The notes beneath the pieces were generated by a model. It searched no databases, was not told the DNA's origin, and saw only the letters and a program-made list of their open reading frames with translations. DNA of 64,000 nt, taken from positions 763,945,413-764,009,412 of the forward strand of contig NC_081414.1 of NCBI RefSeq assembly GCF_030272615.1, given 5' to 3'. Below, piece by piece: positions 22,868-36,500 of the stretch (the first letter of the stretch is position 1; every line of letters starts with the position of its first letter). Origin of the DNA: Cryptomeria japonica (taxonomy: Eukaryota; Streptophyta; Pinopsida; Cupressales; Cupressaceae). The position numbers were made by a program, and so were the translations under genes.

Positions 22868-24857
22868 TGTTACCCCAATTTTTCATTCTTTCCATTGAAG
22901 TGATAATTTTACCCTTCAAGCGGTCTCCTCCTTAAGTACTCACTCAAATTCAACCTATTGCTAAGCTATTGAACCCAATCTTCATAGTACCAAAGTTCAC
23001 TTAAATATCAATCACCAAACTTCCTTTTATTTCCTAACAGCCATATTATCGGTTAAGTCTATGATCACTCGATGGGACAATTATGAAACATTGGTACCTC
23101 TTCACACATTGGTCTCAAGTTTCTAAGTTCATCGATAACCCGAGTACTCTTCAAAGATCATGCATCATCGGGAGCTAAGTCTATTGGTCAACATCTAAAT
23201 TCAGCATGTCGAATGATTTCTGAACTCTTTCCCAACACACTTCTCAATTCATAAGATTATCAATCACTTGAATTTGTTAAGAGTCGCATATCCCAAGGCA
23301 TATTTTTTAGGAAAATTTGGAAAGTACAACTCATTTATGATGGATTAGATAGAGAAAGGCATGCAAAGGTGGTGACGCTATTTTTAAAAATAGATGATAT
23401 TGTGCTTCCCTAGAGATAGCATTTAATGATTTTGAAACCTAATTCATAAATAAGAAATAGTAATATTTCTAAATGCAACATTACTTGCCAAAGTTGGATA
23501 GAGAAATGTATTAGTGCCTACTCAAATGGGACAGAATTATTAGTCCCTATATTCCCATTTTAGCTCCGATTTTAGTATTGATTGCTCCCCTGTTTATAAA
23601 TGGAATAGTGTTTCCACATGAAGACCAATTCCTTATTATTCAACCTAATTTAAATTAGTTTCAAAGTGAATAGAGTGACATCATTTCCAAATTATGCACA
23701 TTAGCTCGGAAGGAACAAACTAATTTTTTGGAATACAGAAAGAAAATTGTTACTTTAAGGGAAGAAGAAAGATGAGAATAAAATCATAATCAGTACCTAC
23801 AAGAAGAGATTATTTCAGCAAGAAACCCAGCTTGAAGAAATTCACTTTGGTATTTGTTCAATGATATATTACTGAGATAGAGTATCTTATGTCATGGAAA
23901 GAAAATTCAAGGATGGTGCTATCAGGAGATGGTATTGCTTTAGTAGTTCAACCTAGCATGAAATTCACAGAAATGGAAATGTAAAATGAGCTTCATCGAG
24001 TATTTGAGGGTGACCCTGGTGCTAGCGAAAGAAGAAGAAAAGGTAGAATTACTTGATGCAGAACTCCAACTGTCAAAAGGAATCCAACTCCCCCTAATAA
24101 TTAATGCCATTAATTTTGAATTGGTGAAAGTAGTGTAGACTTAAGAGTCTTTGGCATCTTGAATTATAGAATGGTGGGCTACGTGTGCTATGATATGTCA
24201 TGTTTCAATTTTCTTTTCAAAATGGTCTTTTTCAAGAAACATTTATTTTCTAAGATAGTTATGATCAGGTATCTATATATTTTAGAAAATTAGTAGTAAT
24301 GAGTGATCTTTTGGGGGGCTTTGGAAAGATCCTTGTATTTTAGAATTCTAAAGAATTTTGGTAGATGTGAATAAGATTATGTGGATGAAATTGTGAATTA
24401 AAGACTTTGTGCTCTGATTAATGGATGTTTATTCTTCTTATGTTGGATACATTGTTCTAGAATGACTCTTCTTGATATCTTTTAAAATTCTTTTATGATG
24501 AAGTTGTGTATATTGTTGTGTAAAATTTGGCTTTGAGCACGATACAGTAATGTAGCGATATATTAAGTAATTTGTCATATAAAAAGGGGATCTTTATTTT
24601 CTCTTTCGTATCTTCATTATTATTTTCTACCTTTTAAAAGATTTCTAATTAAAAGATTTGCCTTATTTTCTTTCAGGTCAAAACAATTTATAATTTTAAA
24701 ATTCCTTGTTGATCATTAGAAGGTAGTTGCACCTTGTAACAGAATCAGAGAGTGGGTATAGGAGGACAACATGTACCTATCTTAACTATTGGTCAAATTC
24801 TTGCTTTTGGGGGCGTTAAAATATAGAGTTAGGTAGTGCAAAACCTGTCAACCAACA
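22868..24857 (+). repeat. 3' LTR (1990 bp)
   Basis: Partner of 18206-20228 with matching start, end and internal order. Short deletions relative to the 5' LTR occur, for example near 23965. Confidence 0.8.
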
Positions 24858-25269
24858 AGGCCATAACTTTCACCTCAAAGATCCATTTTTCAAAAATGAA
24901 TAGGTGTTGGAAAGGTATTGAATATTACTACATAGCTACAAAGTTATTTTTTTAATATTTATATCGAATATAATTTATATCAAAAATTATAATTTTGGTC
25001 ATTATAGGCCTAGAAAGCATTATAATCCAATAAAAGTCATGCAAATGCACTAATTATAAAGTGTCTTGCATGTCTTTTTTTTTACACTTTTCTTTGTGTT
25101 TTACAATATCCTTTTTGCACTTATTGATCCATCTACAATTCTTGTTTTAACTCAATATATCTATTTTGAATAGAAATGTAAGGTGTAATATATCTCAAAA
25201 GACATGGATATCATCATGATATAATGGGACTTGACTGGGAAACCTCAAGATGTTGCAGAAATGATCAAA

Positions 25270-25735
25270 TAGTTTAATTGATGTGATGAAGTCTTTGGCA
25301 ATCTGTGTATGTCAACTTCTATTGAACTTCTTTTTCACATTGAATCTGTCACTATAACAAATCAATTTTGGACCACTTTGGAAACCCTCTTTGGTAAGAA
25401 GGATGAGTTAAAGGTTCGTCAGTTGGAGAATAAACTCAAAGGGTTGGATTAAACAATTTTTGACACCATAAATTCAAATCTATAAGATTGTAATCAAAAC
25501 AGTGTGGAATCAAAAAGGATATTAAACAACTGAACTTGAATATTATTTCTAAGATTGGCCCTATTTATTCAATGTTTATTTCTACATTATATGCTACAAA
25601 ATATTCCCTAGGTTCTATCTACAAATTGCCTTCTCTAGATAAACTTAATGCAGAGCTCACTAGGAAGTGAGATAAATTGATTCTAGTGGGTACAAAATTT
25701 ATACCCTCTAAGCCACATGCCTTGTAGGTAAATTA
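25270..25735 (+). pseudogene. Ty1/copia gag relic (UBN2 type)
   Basis: Stop-broken frames read IELLFHIESVTITNQFWTTL, ETLFGKKDELKVRQLENKLK, a piece with ISKIGPIYSMFISTLYATKY, and LPSLDKLNAELTRK. This order is that of the UBN2 gag-polypeptide domain of plant copia elements, which forms the capsid. No LTR, primer site or pol was found beside it, so it is an isolated fragment. Stops lie near 25450 and 25668. Confidence 0.75.
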
Positions 25736-27099
25736 GGGAAAAACGAATAAAAAGGGTCTAATAAGTAGGGTAGGAAGAAATATTAGAAACTATTGCATTG
25801 CAAATTGTCATCAGACCAATTTACACCTCATCTTTGTGTCCCTACTTTAGCGTGCCATATACTCATCACTTGTTTAGGTCTTTTTTGTGTTGATTCTCCA
25901 GTTCTGATGCTATGTTCACCCATTTATGGATTCCCTGGTGGGGTACCATTCTCCCTAAGGTTTCATTGTGGCCCCTTTTTAAGAAGGACCATGGCACCCA
26001 GCACCATGGTCCCTCTTAGTGGGGACCAATTTTGAAATGGGGCAAGGGTCCTATCTCTCCAGCAGGAATTCAACTTAGTGGCTCTACATGACCATTGGAG
26101 GTTAGCATAATCGATAAATGACATAGATACCCCTATATAAAGACATTTTATCAATTCATTTCAATATAAGACTCCTAGTTATCCATTCTATCAACAAGCA
26201 TTCTTTTATCTATGAATCATTCATCATCAAACATTTTCAAGGATCTTTAAGGCTATATATTCTTCATTCAATCATTGTGGAGAAAAACTACATCATTCAT
26301 TTGCAAGCATGTGTGTGTGATTAGGGTTTCATCAGGCTCATGCCATTTCATACAACATATATGTGATTATTTTTATGAAGCAAGCATCATTATCAATAAT
26401 TGCAAATCAGAGGTATATCTTCCCATTATTTATTTCAATATTTGCATTTATTCATTCAAGGTTAATTCCTAAACCAAAGTTTGACATAGGCAAACCCATA
26501 TTCCAAAAAAATTTCCCTTTCTTTTTGTGTGTAGGAAACAAGTACAATGTTGTTATTTTCAGGATCAACATAATTCGCAGAGATGAATAGGTTACCTTTC
26601 GGATGGTGAAAAGTTCGAAGGAGTAGGGAAACCACCACCACGATCCCAACTATTCAGGCCGAACTTCTAGGAACATATATGAACCTTCATTTAATGCTTA
26701 GATATAAGTTTGTAGCTTCACGCAATGATTTCAATTTACTATTCATGCTCGATCTCTTCAATATCTACACATTTACCCTAATTTTAGCATCTTCAACAAA
26801 TTGAAACCAATTCAACTTCAAGGGAAAGAAGAGCCCCATCAAAAGGGCCTATAATTAGATCATAAACTAGATCTATTAGTTTTAGATCTATCAAATTCTT
26901 ATATTTCCCTAATGTAATGGTCCCTAAGCAAAATTTGTGGTTTTATCACACTTAAAGTTGGAAACCCTAATTTTCACCTATTACATTTTGGTGAACCCTG
27001 CTCCTTACACCCTTATTTCTAATTTATTTTTTCAGATCTGATAGTTTATGCATTTTAAAATTCAAATCTACATTTACAAGTTTAATTTCCAATTGAATT

Positions 27100-27365
27100 C
27101 CATAAATTTAGAGGTTGAATTCACACAAACCCTAATTTATAATTCTAAAATTGAACTTGTGGGTTGTCTAATTTGGATTAATTATTTCAGATTTGATTTT
27201 GGGAGCATTAAAGTTATCAATTTTTCAATCATTAAATGTATTTTTAATCAAATTACATAAATTTAGAAGTTAAATTCATTATTAAAAAAAAAACCCTAAT
27301 TTATTTTGGTTAATTTAATTTGTGGGTTGCATAATTTGTAACTTTTATTTTTAAATCTGATTTTA
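27100..27365 (+). repeat. Two-unit repeat in the element leader
   Basis: CATAAATTTAGA, AACCCTAATTTAT and TTGTGGGTTG recur in the same order starting near 27102 and 27257, about 156 bp apart, with clear divergence. Confidence 0.6.
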
Positions 27366-27615
27366 GACATTCATTATTGGCACTTTAATAGATCTGATTT
27401 ATTTTCCATTTCGCATTTGATTATATTACTTTACACTTATATTTATCATAATCATGTGTTGGATAATGGTTTCTTTAATTTCACATTGCTTCTTTTCATT
27501 CATAGCACTTTAGCATATTGCATTTTTTACATTTCAAAATTACTTCCCATAAATCAATTAAATCTCAAATATTTTATCCATAATTGCACATTGTTTTATG
27601 GTGATATTTTTATGA

Positions 27616-28464
27616 AAATGTATTACATGTGTAGATTACATAAAATATTTTGTAGATCCTAATCCTAGAGATGCTAATGAAAAACCCAATACTTGTACCT
27701 CTCCTAGGCCCATATCTAATGTGAATGAAGAAATAGCTAATATTCTTATGAATGATCTCTCTAATGAAGAGAAAGCATTTAAGAGAAACATGGCACCATA
27801 TTCTTCTCATACACATACCCCATCACAAGGGGGGCAAGGTCAAAATATTGTTGTTTCAATCTCTCTAGATCCCCCTTACTGTCCTAGAGCCTATCTTAAC
27901 CATCAAAACCTTTGTAGAGAAGATGATGTTATGCATTTCATTCATGATCTATCTCCCCACATCAAATTAAGTAAATATAAGGCCTTAGATGATAAGGATA
28001 TTCCTTCCCAATCTATCAAAGAGGATATGCATGATGATAGAAAGGAAAATCCCCCTACACAAGATATTCCTTCTTCATCTACTTTTCCATTTGTTCCTTC
28101 TAGATACACTTGCACTAGAAATTTTAAAGAGATTCATTATAATACTCCTCCCCCTCAAATAAAACATTCTTATAGGAGTCACTATAACATAATATCAAAA
28201 CAAAGTTTTAGAGGACAAGGACTTGGAAAATTTGAACAAGGAATTAAAGTCCCTATAAATCCTCCTACACAAACTAGGTCCAAAGGTCTAGTGCATCATC
28301 ATGATTCACCTATGGATGATCTCCTTAGAATTAAAAACTTTAAGTATTATCTTTCAATACATAGAACCTATCTTCCATCTAAAGGTTCTTCTTCCTCAAA
28401 CACTCCTTTTTGTTCATATCATCAAACTCATGACCATCATGCCAATGATTGTCCAGATTTTTAA
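27616..28464 (+). pseudogene. Tat-like gag remnant with zinc knuckle
   Basis: The frame is open from 27616 to 28464. It lacks an obvious ATG; the first in-frame Met is internal and a CTG/GTG start cannot be judged. Residues are mostly Pro/Ser/His-rich linker, with LSPHIKLSKYKALDDKDIP, GQGLGKFEQGIKVPINPPTQ and a final CSYHQTHDHHANDC, which fits the CX2HX4HX4C knuckle of Tat-lineage gags (the second Cys is His). The capsid fold normally preceding this linker is missing. Downstream text (KIPNPVDDQEKLPTRIFWRL near 28560) may continue the polyprotein after stops. The solo LTR cuts it at 28835. Normal Tat gags are several hundred residues longer. Confidence 0.55.
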
Positions 28465-28834
28465 AAGAGTATGCAAGAACTAGTTAATAATGGAACTATT
28501 TAAATCATAGATGACAATCCATCTTCTTCTAACAACCATTTTCCTACATCTTAGGTGAAAATACCTAATCCCGTTGATGACCAAGAGAAATTACCTACTA
28601 GAATCTTTTGGAGATTGAAGTATGATAAAAATGTTATTTTTCTTTTCATAAGATTTAGCAATAAGCATTAGGAAGGTAATGAACATTGTCTTTTTCATTT
28701 TAGTTATTCTCATTCTCTTGTAAAATATAAATCATTTAAAATATTTGTTCAAGACCTATATGATAGAACTCACATAGCTCTTACAACAAATCTTGCACTC
28801 TTCCTTGGTGAAGAGGTAGTGCCTAAGCACTCCA

Positions 28835-30327
28835 TGTTGGCATATGTGCAGAGTTTGATGATATGATGATATTTTATGTTGTCATTGATGTCAATATGCT
28901 GAAGTATGAACTAGTATATTGAAGTAAGCAAACTGGCAAGAGAACCGGTATGATGGTATGAAGCGAACCAGTATGATGATGCGAACTGGTATATGCGAAA
29001 AGGTGAACCGGTATGTTGGAATGTGAACCGGTATATGCAAAGTTTGTATCGGGGTCTCATTTGATATGACTACCGGTTGGTAGTCTCAGCTTCAGGGTTT
29101 TTGGTTGATGCATTCCAAGTCAGTGTGATTCGACCGATGACATCCTGTGATGAGTTAGCATTGAAATGAAGATTAGATCATGTTGCCACATCAGCCTTGT
29201 GCGCGTGAAGAATCTCCTTTAGGATCTTGCATGAAGAAGATTGATTCTATCTACCTCAAGAATGTGCAAAATCTTAGTAAACGGTGGAGAACACGTGATG
29301 GGTTATCAGCTTCCAGAAGTGGCAAAGAATGAATGATGCAGAATGTCTTAAGATTTGTTCAAGATTGTTTTACCCTATGTAATGTGTTAAAATGGCCAAG
29401 ATTGGACCAACTGTATTGTTAACCTAGACGCTTAGGGTTTTAGGTTTTTGCCACCGACCTAATTGTTGTCTATAAGGTTGATGATAATTCTCATTTGAAG
29501 TTGTTGGCAAATGAATGTGTGTGAAGTGATTCTTGCCAGACCGGTGTAGTGAGTAGAGATCTACAAAGTGTGATTGCATATGTAAAGGAACTAAAGTGGA
29601 TCTGGCTTGGCATTAAGTGTTGTTATTAGATCAATGTATTACCTATTGACTTCTAACCATTTCAGTAGATGGAAAATCCCTTTACCAGGTAGCTTTAACA
29701 AGCTTTTTATAAATCCTTTAACAGGGTGACTCAAAATCATTGAGTTATTTAAATCCTCTGACAAGGTCACCTTTAATAGGGTTTTAACCTCTAACCGGGT
29801 ATTTAGCCATCCCTTAACCGAGTGATCCCTAGCAGGATCGGTTCCTAGTAGAACTCGTTGTAAAGTCTTTAATCGGACTAGGCTCCTAACAGAGCAGACT
29901 TCAGAAGAGTTCAAGAACAACCTGTGGGTATTCATCCCACCGTGGTTTTTCCCAGTTGGGTTTCCACGTAAAAAATCATTGTATTATGTGTGATGCTTTT
30001 TCATGTGATGTTTTAGTGTTTTTTGTTCAACGGTAATGCAAGCTAATCCAGTGGTCATTATATTTCTGATGTATTACCTGTTTATGCATATGGGTGAAGT
30101 GGAAATGAGATATTAGGTTTTGTGAAGATCTAAGTGTTACTGGTTTATGTCTTTCACAGTCATACTATGTTTTACCGGTAGTGCCTTGATTTAGATCGAT
30201 GATATTGTTTTCCAGTTAGTGTAGTCTTTGCAGTTTAAGTTTTTGAAGAATTTTTTGTGTGTACTGATTCACCCCCCCCCCCCCTCTCAGTACCTGTTGG
30301 GTATTTATTGTTCATCATTATTCATCA
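28835..30327 (+). mobile_element. Solo LTR, Ty1/copia type, nested
   Basis: Starts TGTTGGCATATG, ends TTATTCATCA, and is bounded by a perfect 5-bp target duplication ctcca (28830-28834, 30328-30332). It contains CCACCGTGGTTTTTCCCAG and CTGATTCACCCCC motifs shared with the LTRs at 4321 and 8803. There is no primer site, interior or second LTR, so an LTR-LTR recombination product is the simplest reading. Confidence 0.85.
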
Positions 30328-30332
30328 CTCCA

Positions 30333-31380
30333 TTCACCCTCCATGTTTCTCCTCACCATATGATACTAGTAGTTAACTTTATTGGGGGATCTTTGTCATA
30401 AGAGGTGATTCTTTTTCAATTACAAACATCTTGGGGAAGCAACATCATTCATTCTTGCCTCTATCCTTGGGGGGCAAGAATATTATCTTATTCCTTCTCT
30501 CTATCTAAGGTTTCACTATTCCCTTATGGGGTTGCAATTTTTATACTTTTATGTCCTTTCTTGCATGGTATGGTATTTCTCTTATGATTAATCTCTCCTT
30601 AGGGGGTTTTGTGATCCTTCTTCAAATTCTCTCTCTTTGAAGATTGCATCTTCTTTGGAGATGCATTTTTCCATATCTTAATATATTTTCTTGCATCGAA
30701 TATTCCTTCATGTGATTACATTATGCATTTTCTTATGTCTAATCTCTCCTTATAGGTTGTGTAATTCTTCTCATTGTCCTTACACATGGGGGCATTGATC
30801 TCTCATATCCCCTCTAAGGATCCACTTTTCCTCTATTGAGTGGTATTTTATTATGATTTGATATCATTCCTTGTGTGAAGTTGTTTTCTCAAGGATTCTC
30901 TCTCATGGAAGAGGCATGTATCCTTAGCTACAACCTCTTTTACACTTGGCAATTTGTATCTATTATAAACTTACCATCACATTGGATCAAAATTGTGTCA
31001 ACCCTCATCAAGAATCCCTTTCACATAGAAATAGAAGGAAGGAAGGTATTCTTCTCCCCTTCCCTTATTTTCATAGAAGATGTTATGTTTGTTCAAATAT
31101 TCCTCTTGGAGGTAGATGTATTTGGAGCAAAGATCTCTTCTCCTCCAAGGATCCTATTTACACTTGTTGTAGATATCTCTATTTTCTTATCCTTTCTTGT
31201 AAGAGTATTGCCTCTTTGGGTTGGATTTATGAACATTGTTGCCTAAAAGGATATCTCCTTGGTGTTAAAGGTATGTATCCTTGTTTCTATCTTCCTTAAG
31301 ACATCAACATAGGGCTATGTTGACATCTTAAGAAGGGGAATACATATCACCCTCTTTGTACTATATTGTATTATATTTTC
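30333..31380. other. Non-coding 3' region of the Tat-like element
   Basis: T-rich sequence resuming after the solo LTR. A frame at 30875-31246 has no family features. I see no pol remains. Confidence 0.4.
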
Positions 31381-31384
31381 GCAA

Positions 31385-31770
31385 TGTCTTAAACAGGGGT
31401 GTTCATTCTTGAAACCACAGCAAACAAACTCTCACACGAGATGCTTCATGCCTAAAATCAGACACAACATTGATATATGTCTTATATGAGGTGCATATTA
31501 TTGAAACCAAAGAAAAAAAACTCTTGCACGATATGTCCTCAAAACCAAGCATATATTTGTCTTACACGGGGTTACACATTCTTGAAACCAAAGCAAACAA
31601 ACTCTTACACAAGATGTTCCCGATATCAGACACACCTTTGCATTTTCATTTCATGTCTTCTATAGGTTGTTGCATTCTCAAAACTAGAGAAAACAAACTC
31701 TTATACAAGATTCTTAACAAGTCTTATATGATATGCTTAACTCCTAAAAATAGACATCATTTCAGCAAGA
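31385..31770 (+). repeat. Diverged ~47-bp tandem motif in the 3' region
   Basis: TGTCTTAYAYGRG-GT...TTCTTGAAACCAAA-like units recur at 31385, about 31435, 31478, about 31531, 31558, about 31605, 31654 and 31690-31760. The same motif forms a clean array at 50974-51155. Confidence 0.65.
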
Positions 31771-32259
31771 TGAATGGAACTAGCATAACACAACTTGCTA
31801 GACTATTATGAATCTTCCTTCCTACATGGATCACCTAGCATAACACATCTTGATAGCTTGTGTAATCCATGTTCCTTCTTTCTCTCCCATGAACCCATAG
31901 CATAACACACTTTGATATTGTTGGATCATGATTTATTATGCTTTCAGTTGGTGTACGTCCTTTTCTTTATATAATCCCACTTATGCTCTTGTAAAAACAT
32001 ACTGAGAATGATATTAGCAGTTGATATATTTGATTATTGTGGTCTCTTCAACTAGTTGACTTGGAACTTTGTGTTTTAGTAATAACATTGTTTTCTCTTG
32101 ATTATACTTGAAGGTTACTTGCATGTATTGAAAGGATCCTATGCTTGGGGTCTCGATCACCCCTTAACATTATCCTATCCCTAGTTTGTCTTTCTCTCAG
32201 ATGATCTATCTCTTTATTTCTAATTTATCAAGAGTATGACCGTAAGATCATACTCCACT

Positions 32260-32274
32260 AAAGTGGGGACTAAA
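32260..32274 (+). promoter_or_regulatory. Polypurine tract
   Basis: AAAGTGGGGACTAAA precedes the LTR start TGTAGCATCGTAAATT at 32275. It is nearly the same as the tract at 15893-15907. Confidence 0.75.
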
Positions 32275-33480
32275 TGTAGCATCGTAAATTATATACCTTT
32301 ATTAGTATGTCCAATTTTACACTATGATAGCACCTATTTTAGTATTTCCCTTTTATCTATGCATTATGGGAGTATTTCCCTTTCATCTATGCATTATGGG
32401 AGCCTTATTTATTTAAATTAATATTCTGGGTCTTGTTCTACTTTGTGACATCATCACTCTCTCATTTGGGCCCTTAATTCTAGGTGTGCCCTTTATAATT
32501 TTATCTTAATTTATCCTTAATCCTATCTCAAATTCAACTCTCAAAACATATTTTGCATACCTATAGTGCATCATGGTTTGAGCCACTGAGTTTAATTCAG
32601 CATTAGATTCCCATTATCTCACATCCCTAGAAATTCAAAAAAAAACTGATAGGACCAAGTCATTGGGATTCACCCTAGTTGTGCACTTTTTTCCCAAATT
32701 TTGGGAGGATAATTTGGTTATCCTATCTAATTCAAATTCTTCACCATGAAAAAAAATATCAAATCGAAGTTAGCCTAACAATGATTTTAATTATGAAATC
32801 CTTATATAATGCATTCCTCTCAATTTATTTTCAAAATTACATCTTACGCTATCATTATCATCAATTAAAGATAAATTCTTCTTCCTCAAGAGCAACTCTA
32901 ATTCAAGGAGTAGGCAAATTACATCAAGGCATCTTCACATTATGTTTCAATTATTATTTCATGATGGATTTTATGTTATTTATCATGTTATTACTTCAGA
33001 ACATGGAGGACTTATCCTAAATGCAATGCATCACCTATTGAAGGTATAATCATCTACATTCAAGCATTTCAATTTTTTTCCCTCAAAATCCAATTTTTCT
33101 AATTCAATTCAAGCTCAATTTTTGTTTCAATTAGGGATAATTCCAAAATTGGGGTTTGACCTAAGGCAAACCCCTATCCACAACCCCCTTTCTTTCCTCA
33201 TGTGTGCATTTACAAGTACAGAATGGAGCCAAGAAGACTAGAACAACACCAAGATCCAGAAAAAGAGCATCTAGCCAAATGTCATTAGAAATTGTCTGGA
33301 CCAAGGTTCTTTGGGCGCCATCATCTAGGACTAGTGTTCTTTGGAGTGCTATGGTTCTCCCAAAATAGGTCCAAATTTGATAGGTGTCTTTCATAATACA
33401 TTAGGATTCAGACATCCAAACAATAGCTCAAAAGACCAAGGCACTAGGCACCCTGATCCTCTTAGTTCAGCTCTAGATTT
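32275..33480 (+). repeat. 3' LTR of the Tat-like element (right end uncertain)
   Basis: Start set by the polypurine tract. It includes a 29-bp tandem pair around 32345-32405 (CTATGCATTATGGGAG) and GGGGTTTGACCTAAGGCAAA at 33150, also seen in LTR-like blocks at 26480 and 16240. Confidence 0.55.
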
Positions 33481-33504
33481 CTATTATGGATACATAGTCA
33501 GATT

Positions 33505-36500
33505 GTAGTGTCCCTCCTTGACATACTTTTATTTTAATGCATTGTTAGATATTCATGGACTTGTTGAGATACTTTAATGATACTCTTGGTAGAAGATATG
33601 GTTTTGTTTATGTTTTGATGATACTAGTAGATGACAGTTATTACATGTTGATAGATGATACAATATGTTTTATATGGATGATGATACATTATAGCCTATG
33701 TTGAGATTTACAATTGGTTAATAATACTTGTTGAGTGGTTTATGTTTATTTATTATGTATCTTTATTTCATGATTATATTAGATATGATGATGATCTTGA
33801 TGTTAGTGATTGTGTGTCTTCATTATGATGTAGTTGTATGTGTGGAAGCGACGATGTATATATGTTGCAGACATTTGGTGTTATGCAAGATTGCAGGTAC
33901 TAGACATCGACACCACCTGGCTTCACAGGTCTGAGTGTGTCTCTAATCCCAATGGAAAGTGGAGAATAGAGAATGATATAATGTCCTGTCACATTCTAAA
34001 CCTAGTTGATACCTTGTAAATTCTAGTATTTTGGTTAAGTTGTCATGTGATGTTTATTTAATATGTGGGTTGATTTTTATTGTGGTAATTAATTAATTAC
34101 AAATGTCATGATTTTTAATGTGTAAATAATAAATAATATTTATTGTGAGTTTAATATTATTGAATGAATTATTTTATTAAAGCTTTTATATTTAGTTGGG
34201 ATTATAATTGATTATTTTTAATTGGAGATTTTATAATTGATAATTAATTATTTATTATTTCTTGGTTGTAAAGAAAGAGATATTTATTTTTAGAGTATTT
34301 GTAATTGGTGATTTATTAATTATTTTTGTTAGAATTAATATTATTTGTGATTTTATGATTTATTTGATTATCTTTTTAGTGGGAATTAATTATTTCTTTA
34401 TTTATTCTTTTGATTGATTTATTATTTTTAAATGGTTTATCATCTATTAATTTTTTATTTTATGAATTATTGTATTATGGAGGTTTTAGTTTTAATTTAA
34501 TATTCTTTATTTATTTATTTTCGCTTTATTTTATTGGCTAAATGAGAGTTGGATTTAGTAATTGTTATTTTAATTATTTTCTCTTGCTTTCAAGGTGGAA
34601 CTGAAGTGAGACTTATGTTTTGCATTGAAATTTCTAACTAGGTTTTATGCATGTAAGATTTTTGTGATTGCTATTATTATTATTTTTATTTTTGCTTAGG
34701 GATTTTTGAGAATTTTTAAGAGAGTTTTGCATTATTATTCGTTGTGTGAAAGTTTTGGGGGAATTTTTTGCATTGTTGTTGCTTTGGAGAATTTTTGGTG
34801 AATTTTGGGAGGAGAATTGCTTTTGGTTTTCGAAGACATTTTCTGTGCAATTGGTTGTTGTGGATTTTGTATTGGGAGATTTCTTTGTTCATTGAGGATT
34901 TCATTGGTGATTCCTTTGATTGTGATTGCACTTTGATTCTTTTCTTAGATTTAGACCTATCTTCTAATTTTCAGGTTGGAGGTTTTCTTGCCTTTGAATC
35001 TAATTTTGATTTATTTCTTTTATTTTCAAGAAAGGAAAAGATTGTATTCTCTATGTTTGGGAATTATTTTTTGGAATTTGGGAAGAAATTGGGAAAATAA
35101 TATGATCAAAATTTTAATTAATATGTACGTAGAAATTTTTTAAGTATTGCTAAGATTTATTTCTATGTGTGAACTTTTGTGTTTTGGAAGATTTGTTACC
35201 TGTGATTTAATCTTGGGTGTTGGTTTTCTCATGGTTATGCAAGAGGTTTGTTTGTGCATTTCCATTATTGGATATGTATCTTCTTTATACAAAAATTGTT
35301 TACTATTTTATTATGAGTTTGGTTGTTTTGGATTTTGTTGTGAGTTCTCCCATGAAATATATTAAACTCATCCAAAATGATTTGAGATGGATTATTTATT
35401 TTTTATGGAGGTTATATATTCTTTTGTATCATTTGGGTTAACTCTGAATATTTGATTTGATTTTCTGAGTGCCGAATTTTGTATTGGATATTTTTTGTGT
35501 CATAAATCTCTACTTTTGTGTATGCACTAATGAAATTATTGCATGTGCCATTTTATTTTATATATGTGTTATTTTCTTTTACAAAGGTGCTAGACTATTT
35601 AATAAAAGTGCTATATTGTGTAATAAATGCTTTATTTCATGTTATATGCATTGTTTTGTGTCATAAATGCATTATTTCTTGTTATAAATGAATCATTTCA
35701 TGCTATAAATGCAGAACTTGTATGTGCTAACTCATGTTATACGTATTTTGGTGTTATATGTGCTTTTCTATGTTATACGTGCATTTTTATATTTCTGCAT
35801 TATTTTTCTAATTTTTGCTAGTTTGAGTCAGACCAAAGACTTGTTTTTTGACTTGAGATTATTGTGATGATTTTCCAAAATTGATTAATATGTATTTTGG
35901 ATGGAATTTGTGATATATTTGATATTGCATATGATATTCTCTCTTGGAATTTTATTATGCATGGAAAATCAGCTTATTGTAATGGTTCAGTTTGTAATAT
36001 GGGAACCATTGGAATATGCATTACAGATGATTATGATATTTATTGATGGTTCATGATTTATGTTTTATCCCTAGACCTTAGGAGCATGTTAGGGGAAGTG
36101 GCTTCCAAGTGAGTACCAAGGTCATGAGAGATAGACTACCAAGAGGTTCCTTGTAAGGATTCTTGGAGATCTAGACTGCTAGGAGATCTCATTGGAAGTT
36201 GTTTTATAAACAATTAATAATCTTAAATAATTAATTTTGATGGGTTGGGTAGAAGGTATTTACATTAATAAGATAATGAAATGTTTTAGTACCCCACTCA
36301 TGGCCTAGAGTGCTAGTACAAGCTCGGGATGAGATTGGGAAATCCGTGTAGAGGCAAACTAAACTCCCTTGATTCTCTCTCAAAGTTTGAGATGGTTCTA
36401 CATGGGTATCACGGGTGCTAGGGTGAGTTCCTAGGAAATCCCATTTCTGTTGTGATAATATATGATGACACTTTCCCCTACTTGTGTCCTTTGTCTTATC

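Larger units (their letters stand above)
18206..24857 (+). mobile_element. LTR retrotransposon with ~2 kb LTRs, non-autonomous
   Basis: LTRs at 18206-20228 and 22868-24857 start TGTTACCC and end CAACCAATA/CAACCAACA. Flanking 5-mers are aggca (18201-18205) and aggcc (24858-24862), a near-perfect target duplication. A primer site of gypsy type follows the 5' LTR. The 2.6 kb interior shows no protease, reverse transcriptase or integrase motif. The layout suits a large retrotransposon derivative. By-eye LTR divergence is above 10 percent, so it is old. Confidence 0.75.
25791..33480 (+). mobile_element. Tat-like Ty3/gypsy element, gag only, decayed
   Basis: Assembled from an LTR-like block with a TATATAAA box at 26134, a possible primer site near 26983 (TTTTGGTGAACCCTGC), a leader with repeats, a gag remnant with a CX2HX4HX4C knuckle, a long 3' region, and a polypurine tract/LTR junction at 32275. 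The two LTR-like blocks share order (e.g. 26450-26530 and 33130-33210) but are only weakly alike, so the left limit and the pairing are uncertain. No pol motif was found. A solo LTR interrupts it at 28835. Confidence 0.5.

Noticed and set aside
29639-29935. 98-codon minus-strand frame in the solo LTR
   Set aside because: It is inside an LTR with a clean target duplication and has no family features.
30875-31299. Two overlapping frames of about 120 codons that look like hydrophobic proteins
   Set aside because: The region is T-rich 3' sequence of a Tat-like element; two frames being open at once points to composition, not coding.
34716-35821. Several Phe/Cys-rich plus-strand frames, some membrane-like
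   Set aside because: They are due to T-richness; no starts in context, no conserved motifs, and they lie inside LTR-like DNA.
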